A stretch of 64,000 bases of DNA from Leucobacter celer subsp. astrifaciens. GTDB lineage: Bacteria; Actinomycetota; Actinomycetes; Actinomycetales; Microbacteriaceae. A program made the translations under genes and the position numbers. The stretch is taken from positions 17,365 through 81,364 of the forward strand of contig NZ_JHEI01000146.1 of assembly GCF_001273835.1 (NCBI RefSeq), given 5' to 3'. Under the pieces are notes generated by a model. The model did no database searches. It saw nothing but the letters and a program-made list of their open reading frames with translations, and had not been told where the DNA came from. Numbering within the stretch: position 1 is the stretch's first letter; each line of letters starts with the position of its first letter. This document shows, one piece after another, positions 41,480-52,188 of this stretch.

Positions 41480-41797
41480 GTGCCCAAGATCCACTCCGCC
41501 GCCGCGCTCCAGATCGGTCAGCGCGTGCGCGCGGTCCGGCAGAGACTCGGGATCTCGCTCGAGGATCTCGGCGAGCTGTCCGAGATCAGCTGGACGAGCA
41601 TCGGCAAGATCGAGCGCGGCGCATCGAGCCCCACTGCGGAGACCCTGATCCGGCTCGCGACCGCACTCGAGGTCGATCCGGGCAGCTTCCTGAGCGGCAT
41701 CACCTCGGACGACTACGGCCGGCGCCTGCATCAACTCTCGGCCCGGGATCTCATCAAGGCGCGGGCGGAGCAGGACCAGCAGCGCCGCGAGGGTTAA
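41480..41797 (+). CDS. Small XRE-type helix-turn-helix regulator
   Basis: A 105-residue protein that is almost entirely one HTH_3 domain: QIGQRVRAVRQRLGISLEDL, GELSEISWTSIGKIERGASS, PTAETLIRLATALEVD (residues ~12-72), followed by a short charged tail. It should bind DNA as a dimer; no ligand domain is present. The GTG at 41480 is the best start because similarity begins right after it, but it lacks a clear Shine-Dalgarno sequence. The palindrome at 41411-41434 just upstream could be its operator. Its TAA overlaps the stop of the convergent methyltransferase gene within one TTAA. Confidence 0.82.
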   Translation: MPKIHSAAALQIGQRVRAVRQRLGISLEDLGELSEISWTSIGKIERGASSPTAETLIRLATALEVDPGSFLSGITSDDYGRRLHQLSARDLIKARAEQDQQRREG

Positions 41798-42945
41798 CCC
41801 CCGGATCGCGTCGCCGACAGCACCGTGAAGGTGCGGTCGCGGGCGATCTGACGACTCGGACCGATCTCGCGCTCGACAAGCGGGCGGTAATGCAAATGCG
41901 AGTTGAAGACGATGCGGAGCTCGCCCCCGGGCGCGAGCGCCCTCCGGCAGGCCCGGATGAGACGATGCGCCACCCCGGCGTGCACGGCCGCCCCGCTGTG
42001 GAAGGGCGGGTTGAGCAGGATCAGCTCGGCCCAGCCGTCGGGCACCGCCTCCAGGGCGTCGGCGCGGTGGATCTCGATGCGGTCGGCCACCCCGGCGGCT
42101 TGCGCCGTGAGCCGGGTCGCCGCCACCGCCGCCGCGGACTGATCGGTCGCGATGACCGTCGCGGCGGGGCGGGCGAGCGCCGCCGCGACGGCGAGCACCC
42201 CGTTGCCGCAGCCGAGATCCACGATCCGGTGCGCCTCGGGCGCCGCGTCGGCGAGATCCGCGAGCAGCAGCCGGCTGCCGTGATCGAGCGTCGCGCCCCC
42301 GAACGTCGCACCGAAGGCCGCGACGCGGAAGGGGAGGTCGGGATCGGCGCCCCAGCGCGGGAACGGCGCGGGTCCCGGATCCCGTGCACCGCGCGCGAGG
42401 AGCACACGGGACTTGCGCCACCCGAGTCCGGCCGAGACCTCGGCGAAGTACCGGCCGAGCACCTCGTTCATGGCCCGGGTCATGTGCTTCACCCGGCCGC
42501 CCGCGTAGACGCGCACGTCGGGCGCGGCCCAGCGCGCGATCGACCACGCGATCTCGTCGAGCGCGTCGAGTCCGCGCGGCAGCTGCAGCAGCACGATCCG
42601 GGCGCCGTCGAGCAGCGAGGCGTCGAGGCCGTGAGAGAGAGACGCGTCAGCGAGCCCGAGACGCTCGGCGTTACGCACCAGCGCCCGCTCGCCCAGCAGC
42701 GGGTCCTGATGTGTGCGGATCCCCCGCGCACCGAGCACCGCGGCCGCGCCGAGCGTGAGCGCCCCGTGCCGGTCGCCGATCACCATGAGCTCTCCGTCGC
42801 CCGACTCGCGCACGTCGTCGGCGGCCGTCGTGAGGATCAGCTCGTCCGCCGCATCGTAGGCCTGCAGCTCGGGTGCATCGAAGTCCGGCTCGCGCGACAG
42901 CTCCGCGAAGAGCTCGGGGAAACCGAAGTTCTCGGAAGCGCTCAT
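41794..42945 (-). CDS. RlmG/RsmC-type class I SAM methyltransferase
   Basis: A 383-residue protein with two Rossmann-like halves, as in the RsmC/RlmG family of rRNA guanine-N2 methyltransferases. The N-terminal half is a degenerate methyltransferase fold. The C-terminal half has the SAM motif HRIVDLGCGNGVLAVAAA, an acidic IATDQS motif and the catalytic NPPF (LILLNPPFHSGAAVH), which marks base N-methylation. It probably methylates a guanine in 16S or 23S rRNA; which position is not decided. It is convergent with the XRE gene, and its upstream side carries a long hairpin that likely ends the hspR operon. Confidence 0.88.
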   Translation of the reverse strand: MSASENFGFPELFAELSREPDFDAPELQAYDAADELILTTAADDVRESGDGELMVIGDRHGALTLGAAAVLGARGIRTHQDPLLGERALVRNAERLGLADASLSHGLDASLLDGARIVLLQLPRGLDALDEIAWSIARWAAPDVRVYAGGRVKHMTRAMNEVLGRYFAEVSAGLGWRKSRVLLARGARDPGPAPFPRWGADPDLPFRVAAFGATFGGATLDHGSRLLLADLADAAPEAHRIVDLGCGNGVLAVAAALARPAATVIATDQSAAAVAATRLTAQAAGVADRIEIHRADALEAVPDGWAELILLNPPFHSGAAVHAGVAHRLIRACRRALAPGGELRIVFNSHLHYRPLVEREIGPSRQIARDRTFTVLSATRSGG

Positions 42946-42960
42946 CCCACACAGGGTAGC

Positions 42961-43066
42961 GGCGCAGGGCGGAGATTCGCGAAGCGGTCGTTGGTCGGGT
43001 CTGGCAGCGGCCAGTGCGGAGCACCGGGCGCCGGAGACGACCGCCTGCGAATCTCCGCCCCGCGCC
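42961..43066. terminator. Long imperfect hairpin downstream of hspR
   Basis: Arms of about 30 nt (42961-42991, containing GGCGGAGATTCGC, and 43037-43066, containing GCGAATCTCCGCC) enclose a 45-nt spacer with its own short pairings. It lies just after the hspR stop and before the methyltransferase start, so it probably ends the chaperone operon. Confidence 0.7.
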
Positions 43067-43075
43067 GCGAAACCC

Positions 43076-43495
43076 CTACGGCTTCCAAACGACCACTTCG
43101 GCGTTGCGGCGCACGCGAGTGCCGCGCCGCAGCGTGATCACCTCGCCGCCGGCGGATCCCGCCGCGAACACGCGCCGCTCGGGGCGCTGCAGGCGCTCCT
43201 CCGCGAGGGCGTGCTCGAGATCGCGCACGCGGCCCTCGAGTTCGCGCACGCGGTCCTCGAGCTGCAGCACCCGCCGGATCCCCTCGAGGCTGAGCCCCTC
43301 GGCCGACAGCCGCGCCACCTCGCGCAGGCGCGCGACGTCGTGCAGGGAGTAGCGGCGGGTATTGCCGCGGGTGCGCTGCGGGGACACGAGCCCGATGCGG
43401 TCGTACTGCCGCAGCGTCTGCGGATGCATCTCGGCGAGCTCCGCCGCCGCCGCGATCGCGAAGACGGGCGTGTAGCGATCCATCTGGGGAGTCGC
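43076..43495 (-). CDS. hspR: HspR, MerR-family heat-shock repressor
   Basis: A 139-residue MerR-type protein: VFAIAAAAELAEMHPQTLRQ, YDRIGLVSPQRTRGNTRRYS (winged helix, residues ~8-50), then LHDVARLREVARLSAEGLSL and a coiled coil of Arg/Glu heptads (residues ~78-110) for dimerisation. HspR represses the dnaK operon by binding HAIR sites with DnaK as co-repressor. It is the last gene of dnaK-grpE-dnaJ-hspR, the standard actinobacterial order, and two HAIR elements are present before dnaK. ATG 43495 is preferred over 43510 because AAAGGA lies 6 nt before it. Confidence 0.94.
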   Translation of the reverse strand, partial: ATPQMDRYTPVFAIAAAAELAEMHPQTLRQYDRIGLVSPQRTRGNTRRYSLHDVARLREVARLSAEGLSLEGIRRVLQLEDRVRELEGRVRDLEHALAEERLQRPERRVFAAGSAGGEVITLRRGTRVRRNAEVVVWKP

Positions 43496-43583
43496 CATGA
43501 GATGTCCTTTCATCTGGTTTCCCGCGAGGGGATCCCGGCTCGCTCCGCCCGCTCGATCAGCGTTCGAAGCGAGCCGGAGCCCG

Positions 43584-44540
43584 CTAGCCGCGGGATCTCG
43601 CGAGCAGATCCTCGCGGGGATTCTCCTGCGGTTCGACATCGCGGAACGCCTCGAGCGCCTCGCGAGCCTGGTCGGAGAGGTGCGACGGTACGACCACCTG
43701 CACCTCGGCGAGCAGATCACCGGTGCCCTTGGAGCTCTTCACTCCGCGGCCCTTGACGCGCAGCACGCGACCGCTCGGCGTGCCGGGCTGCACCTTCAGC
43801 TTGACCGGTGCGCCCTCGAGGGTCGGCACCTCGACCGTGGCCCCCAGCGCCGCCTCCGAGAACGTCACCGGCAGCTTGAGACGCAGGTTCTGGCCGTCGC
43901 GCTCGAACACCGGATGCTTGCGCACGCTCACCGTGAGGATGATGTCGCCGGCCGGTCCGCCGTTCGGGCTCGGTTCGCCCTTGCCGCGCACCTTGATCTT
44001 CTGGCCGTCGGAGACGCCCGCGGGGATCTTCACCTTCACCGGCCCGTTCGGGGCCTGCAGCGTCACGGTGTCGCCGCGCACCGCCGTCTCGAAGTCCAGG
44101 GTCGTCGACGCCTGGATGTCGCGGCCCGGCTGGGGTCCGCGCGGCGCACCGCCGCCGAACATGTTGAAGATGTCCTCGAAGCCCTGACCGCCGCTCTGCT
44201 GGTAGCTGAAGTGGGATCCGCCCCGGCCCCCGCCGAACATGCCGCCGAAGACGTCCTCGAAGCCCTGGCCGCCCCCGCCGCCCGCGGTGAAGCGGGCGCC
44301 GCCCGCGCCCATGGCGCGGATCTGGTCGTACTCGGCGCGCTGCTCGGCGTCCGAGAGCACCGAGTAGGCCTCGCTGATCTCCTTGAACTTCGCCTCGGCC
44401 GCGGCATCGCCCGGGTTCGAATCCGGGTGATACTTGCGGGCGAGCTTGCGATAGGTCTTCTTCAGTTCAGCATCGCTCGCGTCCTTGGAGACGCCGAGGA
44501 TCTGATAGAAATCCTTCTCGAGCCAATCCTGACTAGCCAT
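43584..44540 (-). CDS. dnaJ: DnaJ co-chaperone, type B (no zinc fingers)
   Basis: A 318-residue J-protein. The J-domain (residues ~8-75) contains the HPD motif in [12 protein letters not shown] and stimulates DnaK ATPase. A long Gly/Phe-rich region follows ([20 protein letters not shown], then a second GQGFEDIF copy). The substrate-binding C-terminal domains are complete, but the four CxxCxGxG zinc repeats of classic DnaJ are absent, as is usual for the DnaJ1 encoded beside dnaK in this group. It overlaps the grpE gene by 8 nt and lies 88 bp upstream of hspR. Confidence 0.94.
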   Translation of the reverse strand: MASQDWLEKDFYQILGVSKDASDAELKKTYRKLARKYHPDSNPGDAAAEAKFKEISEAYSVLSDAEQRAEYDQIRAMGAGGARFTAGGGGGQGFEDVFGGMFGGGRGGSHFSYQQSGGQGFEDIFNMFGGGAPRGPQPGRDIQASTTLDFETAVRGDTVTLQAPNGPVKVKIPAGVSDGQKIKVRGKGEPSPNGGPAGDIILTVSVRKHPVFERDGQNLRLKLPVTFSEAALGATVEVPTLEGAPVKLKVQPGTPSGRVLRVKGRGVKSSKGTGDLLAEVQVVVPSHLSDQAREALEAFRDVEPQENPREDLLARSRG

Positions 44541-45222
44541 CTGCCCCCACCGCCACCGCTACCTTGGCGGGGCGCAGCTCGACATCTCCGAGCCGGTACC
44601 CCCGCTCGATCACGTCCAGGACCGTCTGCTGCTCGGTGCCCGGCACGGGCACCTGCGCGATCGCCTCGTGCAGCTGCGGGTCGAAGGGCTCGCCCTTCTC
44701 GCCGAAGCTCTCGAGACCGAAGCGATCCATGATGCCGCGGATCTTCTGCCCGATCGTCGCGAACGCGGATCCCTCGGGGAGATCCCCGTGCTGCTCGGCG
44801 CGATCGAGGTCGTCGAGCACCGTGAGCAGCGGCGTCACGGCCGCGGCGACGGCGCGCTGCTTCTCGCGCTCGGCGTTGGCCTCCGTGCGCTTGCGGTAGT
44901 TCGCGTACTCCGCCGACAGACGGCGCAGATCCTCGAGATACGGGTTCTCGGCGTCGGCGGCCCGCTCGTCGGCCCCGTTCGCGCTCTGCGCCGCGGCGTC
45001 CGTGTTCTGCGCTGCGTCCAGGATGTCGTCGACGGTCAGATCATCCTCCGATGCGTCCCCCTGCTCGGCTGGTGAGCCGAACGGCCCGGACGAAGAAACG
45101 CGTTGCGCTTCTTCCTGAGTCCGGCCCGCAGGGCCGGAGGCATCGTCTGCCCCCGACCCCGCCGTAGGAACGTCGTCGCGATCGGGATCGTCACCCGGCG
45201 TGCGCTGTTCCTTGTCGACCAT
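44533..45222 (-). CDS. grpE: GrpE nucleotide exchange factor
   Basis: A 229-residue GrpE. The first ~95 residues are an acidic disordered leader. The long dimerising helix follows ([20 protein letters not shown], then [20 protein letters not shown]), and the beta domain at the C-terminus has [12 protein letters not shown] and [20 protein letters not shown]. It releases ADP from DnaK. The start lies 2 nt after the dnaK stop, and the end overlaps dnaJ by 8 nt, so all three are coupled. Confidence 0.95.
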   Translation of the reverse strand: MVDKEQRTPGDDPDRDDVPTAGSGADDASGPAGRTQEEAQRVSSSGPFGSPAEQGDASEDDLTVDDILDAAQNTDAAAQSANGADERAADAENPYLEDLRRLSAEYANYRKRTEANAEREKQRAVAAAVTPLLTVLDDLDRAEQHGDLPEGSAFATIGQKIRGIMDRFGLESFGEKGEPFDPQLHEAIAQVPVPGTEQQTVLDVIERGYRLGDVELRPAKVAVAVGADG

Positions 45223-45224
45223 CG

Positions 45225-47129
<1,905 letters not shown>

Positions 47130-47159
47130 TCAGAAGCGCGACGGAGTACCCGCCGCGGC

Positions 47160-47180
47160 CTTGAGCCTGATGCACTCAAG
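47160..47180. promoter_or_regulatory. HspR operator HAIR-1 (dnaK-proximal)
   Basis: CTTGAGC (47160-47166), 7 nt, ACTCAAG (47174-47180): the HAIR consensus CTTGAGT-N7-ACTCAAG with one mismatch. It overlaps the -10 box of the dnaK promoter and the probable transcription start. Confidence 0.92.
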
Positions 47181-47206
47181 TTTAGTTGACGAGGGGGCCA
47201 AGTCAA
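47179..47206 (-). promoter_or_regulatory. dnaK promoter, TTGACT-N16-TAAACT
   Basis: On the minus strand -35 TTGACT (47206-47201) and -10 TAAACT (47184-47179) are spaced by 16 bp, a strong vegetative-type promoter. It is flanked by HAIR sites on both sides. Confidence 0.8.
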
Positions 47207-47221
47207 GTCCGCGCCTCAAAA

Positions 47222-47242
47222 CTTGAGTCATATTCACTCAAC
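47222..47242. promoter_or_regulatory. HspR operator HAIR-2 (upstream)
   Basis: CTTGAGT (47222-47228), 7 nt, ACTCAAC (47236-47242): one mismatch from the HAIR consensus. Its centre is 62 bp from that of HAIR-1 (about six helical turns), so HspR dimers would sit on the same DNA face on either side of the promoter. Confidence 0.92.
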
Positions 47243-47367
47243 TTTCAGAAACGGCATATCGCCGCGCGAGGCCCCGACTCGATTCCGGGAGCGCGGGGCG
47301 CGGCCCGGGATCCCGGACGCCCGCCGGGCGGGCGTCGATGTCGGCGGCGCCTGGCATCATCGGAACC

Positions 47368-49482
47368 ATGCAACCGAGCGAGCACTCCACCCGAGCCGAG
47401 GCCGTCGACGTGCTGCGCCGGCTCACGGGCCGTCACGACGCCGACTTCCACCCCGGGCAGTTCGAGGCCATCACCGCGCTCGTCGACGAGCACCGCCGTG
47501 CACTCGTGGTGCAGCGCACCGGCTGGGGCAAGTCCGCCGTCTACTTCGTCGCCACCGCGCTCTTGCGGGCCAGAGGATCGGGGCCCACCCTGCTCGTCTC
47601 CCCGCTGCTCGCCCTCATGCGCGATCAGGTCTCGGCCGCCGAGCGCGCGGGCGTGCGCGCCGCGGCCATCAACTCGGCGACGGCCGACGAGTGGCAGGAG
47701 ATCGAGAACCGGCTCGACGCCGATGACATCGACGTGCTGCTCGTCTCCCCGGAGCGCCTCAACAATCCGCGGTTCCGCGAGACCCGGCTCCCCCAGCTGC
47801 TCGCACGCATGGGCCTGCTCGTCATCGATGAGGCGCACTGCATCTCGGACTGGGGGCACGACTTCCGCCCCGACTACCGGCGTATCGCCGCGCTCCTCGC
47901 CGGACTCGACCGCCGCATTCCCGTGCTCGCCACCACCGCCACCGCCAACGCGCGCGTCGTGAGCGATGTCGTCGATCAGCTCGGCGAGGACGTGCTGACG
48001 CTGCGGGGCACGCTCTCCCGCGAGTCCCTGCGGCTCGGCTGCCTGCGGCTCCCGTCGGCGCGGGATCGCCTGGCCTGGCTCGCAGCCCACTTCGACGGGC
48101 TGCCGGGCAGCGGCATCGTCTACGCGCTCACCGTCTCGGCGGCGGAGGACACGGCGCAGCTGCTGCGGGAGGCCGGCTACCCGGTGGCCTCCTACACCGG
48201 GCGCACCGATCCGGAGGAACGGGAACGGCTCGAGGCCGCGCTCAAGGCCAACGAGGTGAAGGCGCTCGTCGCGACCAGCGCGCTCGGGATGGGCTTCGAC
48301 AAGCCCGATCTCGGGTTCGTGCTGCACCTCGGCGCACCGTCCTCTCCGGTGGCCTACTACCAGCAGGTCGGCCGCGCGGGCCGCGGCACCTCGCACGCCG
48401 ACGTGCTGCTGCTGCCGGGCCCGGAGGACGAGGCGGTCTGGCGCTACTTCGCGACGGCGTCCATGCCCGATCCCGAGCGCGCCGCCGCCGTCATCGCGAC
48501 GCTCGACGCCGCGGGAGAGGCACCGCTCTCGACTCCCGCCATCGAGGCGCGTGTCGATATCAAGCGCACCCCGCTCGAGCTGCTGCTGAAGGTGCTCGAC
48601 GTCGACGGCGCCGTGCGGCGGGTGGGCGGCGGGTGGCTCTCGACCGGCCTCCCCTGGAACTACGACGCGGAGCGGTACGGACGGATCGCCGCAGCCCGGG
48701 AGGCTGAGCAGCGGGCGATGCTCGACTACGAGCGCGGCGAGCGGTGCCGCATGGAACTGCTCCAGATGCAGCTCGACGACCCGACCGCCGCCCCCTGCGG
48801 CAGATGCGACGTGTGCGCCGGCCCCTGGTACCCGAACGACGTGCCCGCGGCGGCGGCCGAACAGGCGACCGCGCGCCTGCAGCGCACGGGCGTGCCGATC
48901 GAGCCGCGAGCCCAGTGGCCCACCGGGGCGGATCGCCGCGGCCTCCCCGTGAAGGGCCGCATCGCCCCCGCCGAGCGCCCGCTCGAGGGTCGCGCGGTCG
49001 CGCGCCTCACCGACCTCGGCTGGGGCGGTCCGCTGCGCGAGCTCTTCACCGCCGGTGCCGTCGACCGCGAGATCGACGAGCGGTTCATGGAGGGCGTGCT
49101 CACGACACTGCGCGACTGGCCGTGGGAGCAGCGCCCCGTCGGGGTCATCGCGATGCCGTCGCTCACGCGTCCGCTCCTCGTGTCGAGCACCGCCGCGGAG
49201 ATCGCCCGTCGCGGCCGGCTGCCGCTGCTGGGCTCGCTCGACGTGGACCCCTCGGTGCCGGTCGCCGGACCGGGAGGCAACAGCGCGTTCCGACTGTCGT
49301 CGGTGTGGCACCGCTTCAGCGTCTCTCCCGAGCTCGCGTCCGCGGTGACGCACGCGCAGGGCCCGCTGCTGCTCGTCGACGACCTCGTCGACAGCCGCTG
49401 GACCTTCACGGTCGCGGCCCGGGCGCTCCGCTCCGCCGGAGCAGACGACGTGCTCCCCTTCGCGCTGGCGGCGATCGGATGA
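47368..49482 (+). CDS. RecQ-family ATP-dependent DNA helicase with C-terminal phosphoribosyltransferase-like domain
   Basis: A 704-residue protein. The SF2 helicase core has Walker A QRTGWGKSAVYF, Walker B VIDEAHCISDWGHDFRPDYR (DEAH box with the RecQ-type aromatic loop), ALGMGFDKPDL and YYQQVGRAGR (motif VI). Four cysteines CGRCDVCAG with an upstream one form a RecQ-like zinc site. The last ~130 residues resemble a type I phosphoribosyltransferase, with the motif LLLVDDLVDSRWT, a fusion known in actinobacteria whose purpose is unclear. It should unwind DNA 3' to 5' in repair or recombination. ATG 47368 is chosen; an in-frame ATG 30 nt upstream is less likely. The upstream gap carries the dnaK control region. 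Confidence 0.92.
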   Translation: MQPSEHSTRAEAVDVLRRLTGRHDADFHPGQFEAITALVDEHRRALVVQRTGWGKSAVYFVATALLRARGSGPTLLVSPLLALMRDQVSAAERAGVRAAAINSATADEWQEIENRLDADDIDVLLVSPERLNNPRFRETRLPQLLARMGLLVIDEAHCISDWGHDFRPDYRRIAALLAGLDRRIPVLATTATANARVVSDVVDQLGEDVLTLRGTLSRESLRLGCLRLPSARDRLAWLAAHFDGLPGSGIVYALTVSAAEDTAQLLREAGYPVASYTGRTDPEERERLEAALKANEVKALVATSALGMGFDKPDLGFVLHLGAPSSPVAYYQQVGRAGRGTSHADVLLLPGPEDEAVWRYFATASMPDPERAAAVIATLDAAGEAPLSTPAIEARVDIKRTPLELLLKVLDVDGAVRRVGGGWLSTGLPWNYDAERYGRIAAAREAEQRAMLDYERGERCRMELLQMQLDDPTAAPCGRCDVCAGPWYPNDVPAAAAEQATARLQRTGVPIEPRAQWPTGADRRGLPVKGRIAPAERPLEGRAVARLTDLGWGGPLRELFTAGAVDREIDERFMEGVLTTLRDWPWEQRPVGVIAMPSLTRPLLVSSTAAEIARRGRLPLLGSLDVDPSVPVAGPGGNSAFRLSSVWHRFSVSPELASAVTHAQGPLLLVDDLVDSRWTFTVAARALRSAGADDVLPFALAAIG

Positions 49483-49530
49483 CGAGCCGCAAAGCCCCCG
49501 GAGCGGCCGCGATGGCACTACGCTGGCGAC

Positions 49531-50844
49531 ATGAGTGAGAACACGGCACCGAACGCCGCGGACACCACGGACCCCACGCCCGTGAAGAAGCGCACCATCG
49601 TCGCCTGGTCGCTCTGGGACTGGGGATCGGCTGCGTTCCAAGCGGTCGTGACCACCTTCGTCTTCACCGTCTACCTCACGAGCGCCCCCTTCGGCGAAGA
49701 AGCGGAGGTGTCGACGAAGCTCGGCATGGCGCTGCTCATCGCCGGCATCGTGGTGGCGCTCGTGGCACCGGTGCTGGGTCGCCTCACCGACGCGGCCGGC
49801 CGGCGCAAGACCTGGCTCGGCATCAACACCGCTATCGTGGTGGGCGCGAACGCGCTGATGGTGCTCGTCGCCCCGGCGGAGCAGTACCTGCTGCTCGGCC
49901 TCGTGCTGCTGGCCATCGGCAACGTCGCCTTCGAGTTCGCGAGCGTCAGCTACAACGCGATGCTCTCCCAGGTCTCCAACAACGGCAACGTCGGCAAGGT
50001 GTCCGGCTTCGGATGGGGCATGGGCTACCTCGGCGGCATCGTACTGCTCGCGATCCTGCTCGTCGGATTCATCTTCCCCGAGGTGGGCTGGTTCGGCGTC
50101 ACCTCCGAGGGGGCCTGGAACATCCGGGTCGCGATGGTGATCTCGGCGCTGTGGTTCGGGATCTTCGCCATCCCCGTGTTCTTCGCGGTGCCCGAGATCC
50201 CCGCCGACCCGCGAGCACCGAGCACCCGACGCGGGCTCCTCACCGGGTACCGGGATCTCTTCCGCAGCATCGCGGACCTGTGGCGCACCGCCCGCCACAC
50301 CCTCTACTTCCTCATCGCGAGCGCGGTGTTCCGCGACGGCCTCGCCGGCGTCTTCACCTTCGCCGGCGTCATCGCTGCGCGCAGTTTCGGCTTCGACAAC
50401 ACCACCGTCATCCTGTTCGCCATCGTCGCCAATGTCGTGGCCGGCATCGCGACCATCGCGGGCGGAGTCCTCGAGGATCGCATCGGCGCGAAGACGGTGA
50501 TGCTCTCCTCGATCGTGCTCATGGTGCTCTGCGGGCTGCTCCTGTTCATCCTGAACCCGCTCGGCGGATGGGTGTTCTGGGCCTTCGGCCTCACGCTCGC
50601 GGTGTTCGTCGGCCCCGTGCAGTCGGCGTCCCGCTCCTTCCTCGCGAGACTCATCCCGCCCGGTCGCGAGGGTGAGATCTTCGGCCTCTACGCCACGACC
50701 GGCCGCGCGGTCTCCTTCCTCGCGCCGGCCGCCTTCACGGCGTCCGTGGCGCTCGGCGGAACGACGATCTTCGGCATCCTCGGCATCTCCCTCGTGCTGC
50801 TCTTCGGCCTGATCCTGCTGCTCCCGGTCAAAGCCGGCTCCTGA
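49531..50844 (+). CDS. MFS transporter of the UMF1/Atg22 family
   Basis: A 437-residue membrane protein with 11-12 predicted helices. Its first helix shows the UMF1 signature (WSLWDWGSAAFQAVVTTFVF) and LGRLTDAAGRRKTW is the loop 2-3 motif. Members are related to yeast Atg22 vacuolar amino acid effluxers; bacterial substrates are unknown. ATG 49531 has TACGCT 6 nt upstream, fitting leaderless transcription. It is 48 bp downstream of the recQ-like gene on the same strand and could also be co-transcribed. Confidence 0.86.
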   Translation: MSENTAPNAADTTDPTPVKKRTIVAWSLWDWGSAAFQAVVTTFVFTVYLTSAPFGEEAEVSTKLGMALLIAGIVVALVAPVLGRLTDAAGRRKTWLGINTAIVVGANALMVLVAPAEQYLLLGLVLLAIGNVAFEFASVSYNAMLSQVSNNGNVGKVSGFGWGMGYLGGIVLLAILLVGFIFPEVGWFGVTSEGAWNIRVAMVISALWFGIFAIPVFFAVPEIPADPRAPSTRRGLLTGYRDLFRSIADLWRTARHTLYFLIASAVFRDGLAGVFTFAGVIAARSFGFDNTTVILFAIVANVVAGIATIAGGVLEDRIGAKTVMLSSIVLMVLCGLLLFILNPLGGWVFWAFGLTLAVFVGPVQSASRSFLARLIPPGREGEIFGLYATTGRAVSFLAPAAFTASVALGGTTIFGILGISLVLLFGLILLLPVKAGS

Positions 50845-50890
50845 CCCGTCGCCCGCCGCGTGCGGCACGGCTGCAGGCTACGATTGGGGG

Positions 50891-52177
50891 GTGCCGAATC
50901 CCCAGCTCTCCCCCGAGCAGCTCGCCGTCTACGAGCGCATCGAGCACACCCGCGAACACATCTTCGTCACGGGTCGCGCCGGAACCGGCAAGTCGACCAT
51001 CCTGAACCACCTCGCCTGGAACACGAGCAAGATCATCGCGGTCTGCGCGCCCACCGGCGTCGCCGCGCTGAACGTCGGCGGACAGACGATCCACTCGCTG
51101 CTGCGCCTGCCGACCGGCATCATCGCGGATCACGACCTCGACCAGCCCGCCGAGCTCAAGAAGATGCTCGCCTCGATCGACACGCTCGTCATCGACGAGA
51201 TCTCGATGGTCTCCGCCGATCTCATGGACGCGATCGACCGCTCGCTGCGCCAGGCCCGCGACAAGAAGCACGACCCTTTCGGGGGCGCGCAGATCATCAT
51301 GTTCGGCGACCCGTTCCAGCTGCCGCCCGTGCCTCCGCGCGACCCGCACGAGCGCGCCTACTTCGCCGACACCTACCGCTCGCTCTGGTTCTTCGACGCG
51401 AAGGTGTGGACGGCCACCCCGCTGTCGGTGATCGAGCTGAGCGAGGTGCACCGCCAGCGCGACGACCGGTTCAAGCAGATCCTCGGAGCGGTGCGGCACG
51501 GGGTGGTGCAGGAGGATCAGGCGGCCGAGCTCAACGCGGCCGGCGCGCGCCCCGCGCCCCGCGACGTGATCACGCTCGCCACCACCAACGCCACCGTCAA
51601 CCGCATCAACGCCCAGCGGCTCGCCGAGATCGGCGGGACGTCGCTGCGGGCCGTGGCCGAGATCAACGGCGAGTTCAGGGAGAACACCTACCCGGCCGAT
51701 GAGGTGCTCGAGCTCAAGCCGGGCGCGCAGGTGATGTTCCTGCGCAACGACTCCGACGGGCGCTGGGTCAACGGCACTATCGGCACGGTGTCGCGCGTCG
51801 ACGGCACCGTGTGGGTGGAGGTGGATCGCGAGGAGTTCGAGGTGGAGCCCACGGTGTGGGAGCGCTACCGCTACCGGTACGACGCCGAGACGAAGAAGCT
51901 CGAGAAGGAGGTCGTCGCGGAGTTCGAGCAGTTCCCGCTGCGCCTCGCGTGGGCCGTGACCGTGCACAAGTCGCAGGGGCACACCTACGACGCCGCGGTG
52001 GTGGACCTCGGGCCCCGCGCGTTCAGCGCCGGGCAGACCTACGTGGCGCTGAGCCGCGTGCGCTCACTCGAGGGGCTCTACCTGCAGCGACCGCTGCAGC
52101 CTCGCGACGTCATCGTCGACCCCAACGTGGTGCGCTTCATGAACGAGCGCACGCAGAGCGAGACGGCCCCGGCCTGA
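50891..52177 (+). CDS. PIF1-like SF1B ATP-dependent helicase (AAA family)
   Basis: A 428-residue helicase with Walker A GRAGTGKS (residues 28-35), a CAPTGVAALNVGGQTIHSLL motif Ia, Walker B LVIDEISMVSADLMDAID, GDPFQLPPV (motif III), and the C-terminal UvrD_C_2 segment WAVTVHKSQGHTYDAAVVDL with YVALSRVRSLEGL. This pattern is that of PIF1/RecD2-like 5'-3' DNA helicases. The compact size, with no accessory domains, is typical of the bacterial PIF1-like group. It probably acts in DNA replication or repair. GTG 50891 has TACGAT 6 nt before it (leaderless). Confidence 0.9.
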   Translation: MPNPQLSPEQLAVYERIEHTREHIFVTGRAGTGKSTILNHLAWNTSKIIAVCAPTGVAALNVGGQTIHSLLRLPTGIIADHDLDQPAELKKMLASIDTLVIDEISMVSADLMDAIDRSLRQARDKKHDPFGGAQIIMFGDPFQLPPVPPRDPHERAYFADTYRSLWFFDAKVWTATPLSVIELSEVHRQRDDRFKQILGAVRHGVVQEDQAAELNAAGARPAPRDVITLATTNATVNRINAQRLAEIGGTSLRAVAEINGEFRENTYPADEVLELKPGAQVMFLRNDSDGRWVNGTIGTVSRVDGTVWVEVDREEFEVEPTVWERYRYRYDAETKKLEKEVVAEFEQFPLRLAWAVTVHKSQGHTYDAAVVDLGPRAFSAGQTYVALSRVRSLEGLYLQRPLQPRDVIVDPNVVRFMNERTQSETAPA

Positions 52178-52188
52178 GCCGTCGACGG

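Noticed and set aside
47245..50868. Open frame of 1207 codons on the minus strand
   Set aside because: It is antisense to the clear recQ-like and UMF1 genes, and its residues are Arg/His/Glu-rich with no family motif, the usual shadow in high-GC DNA.
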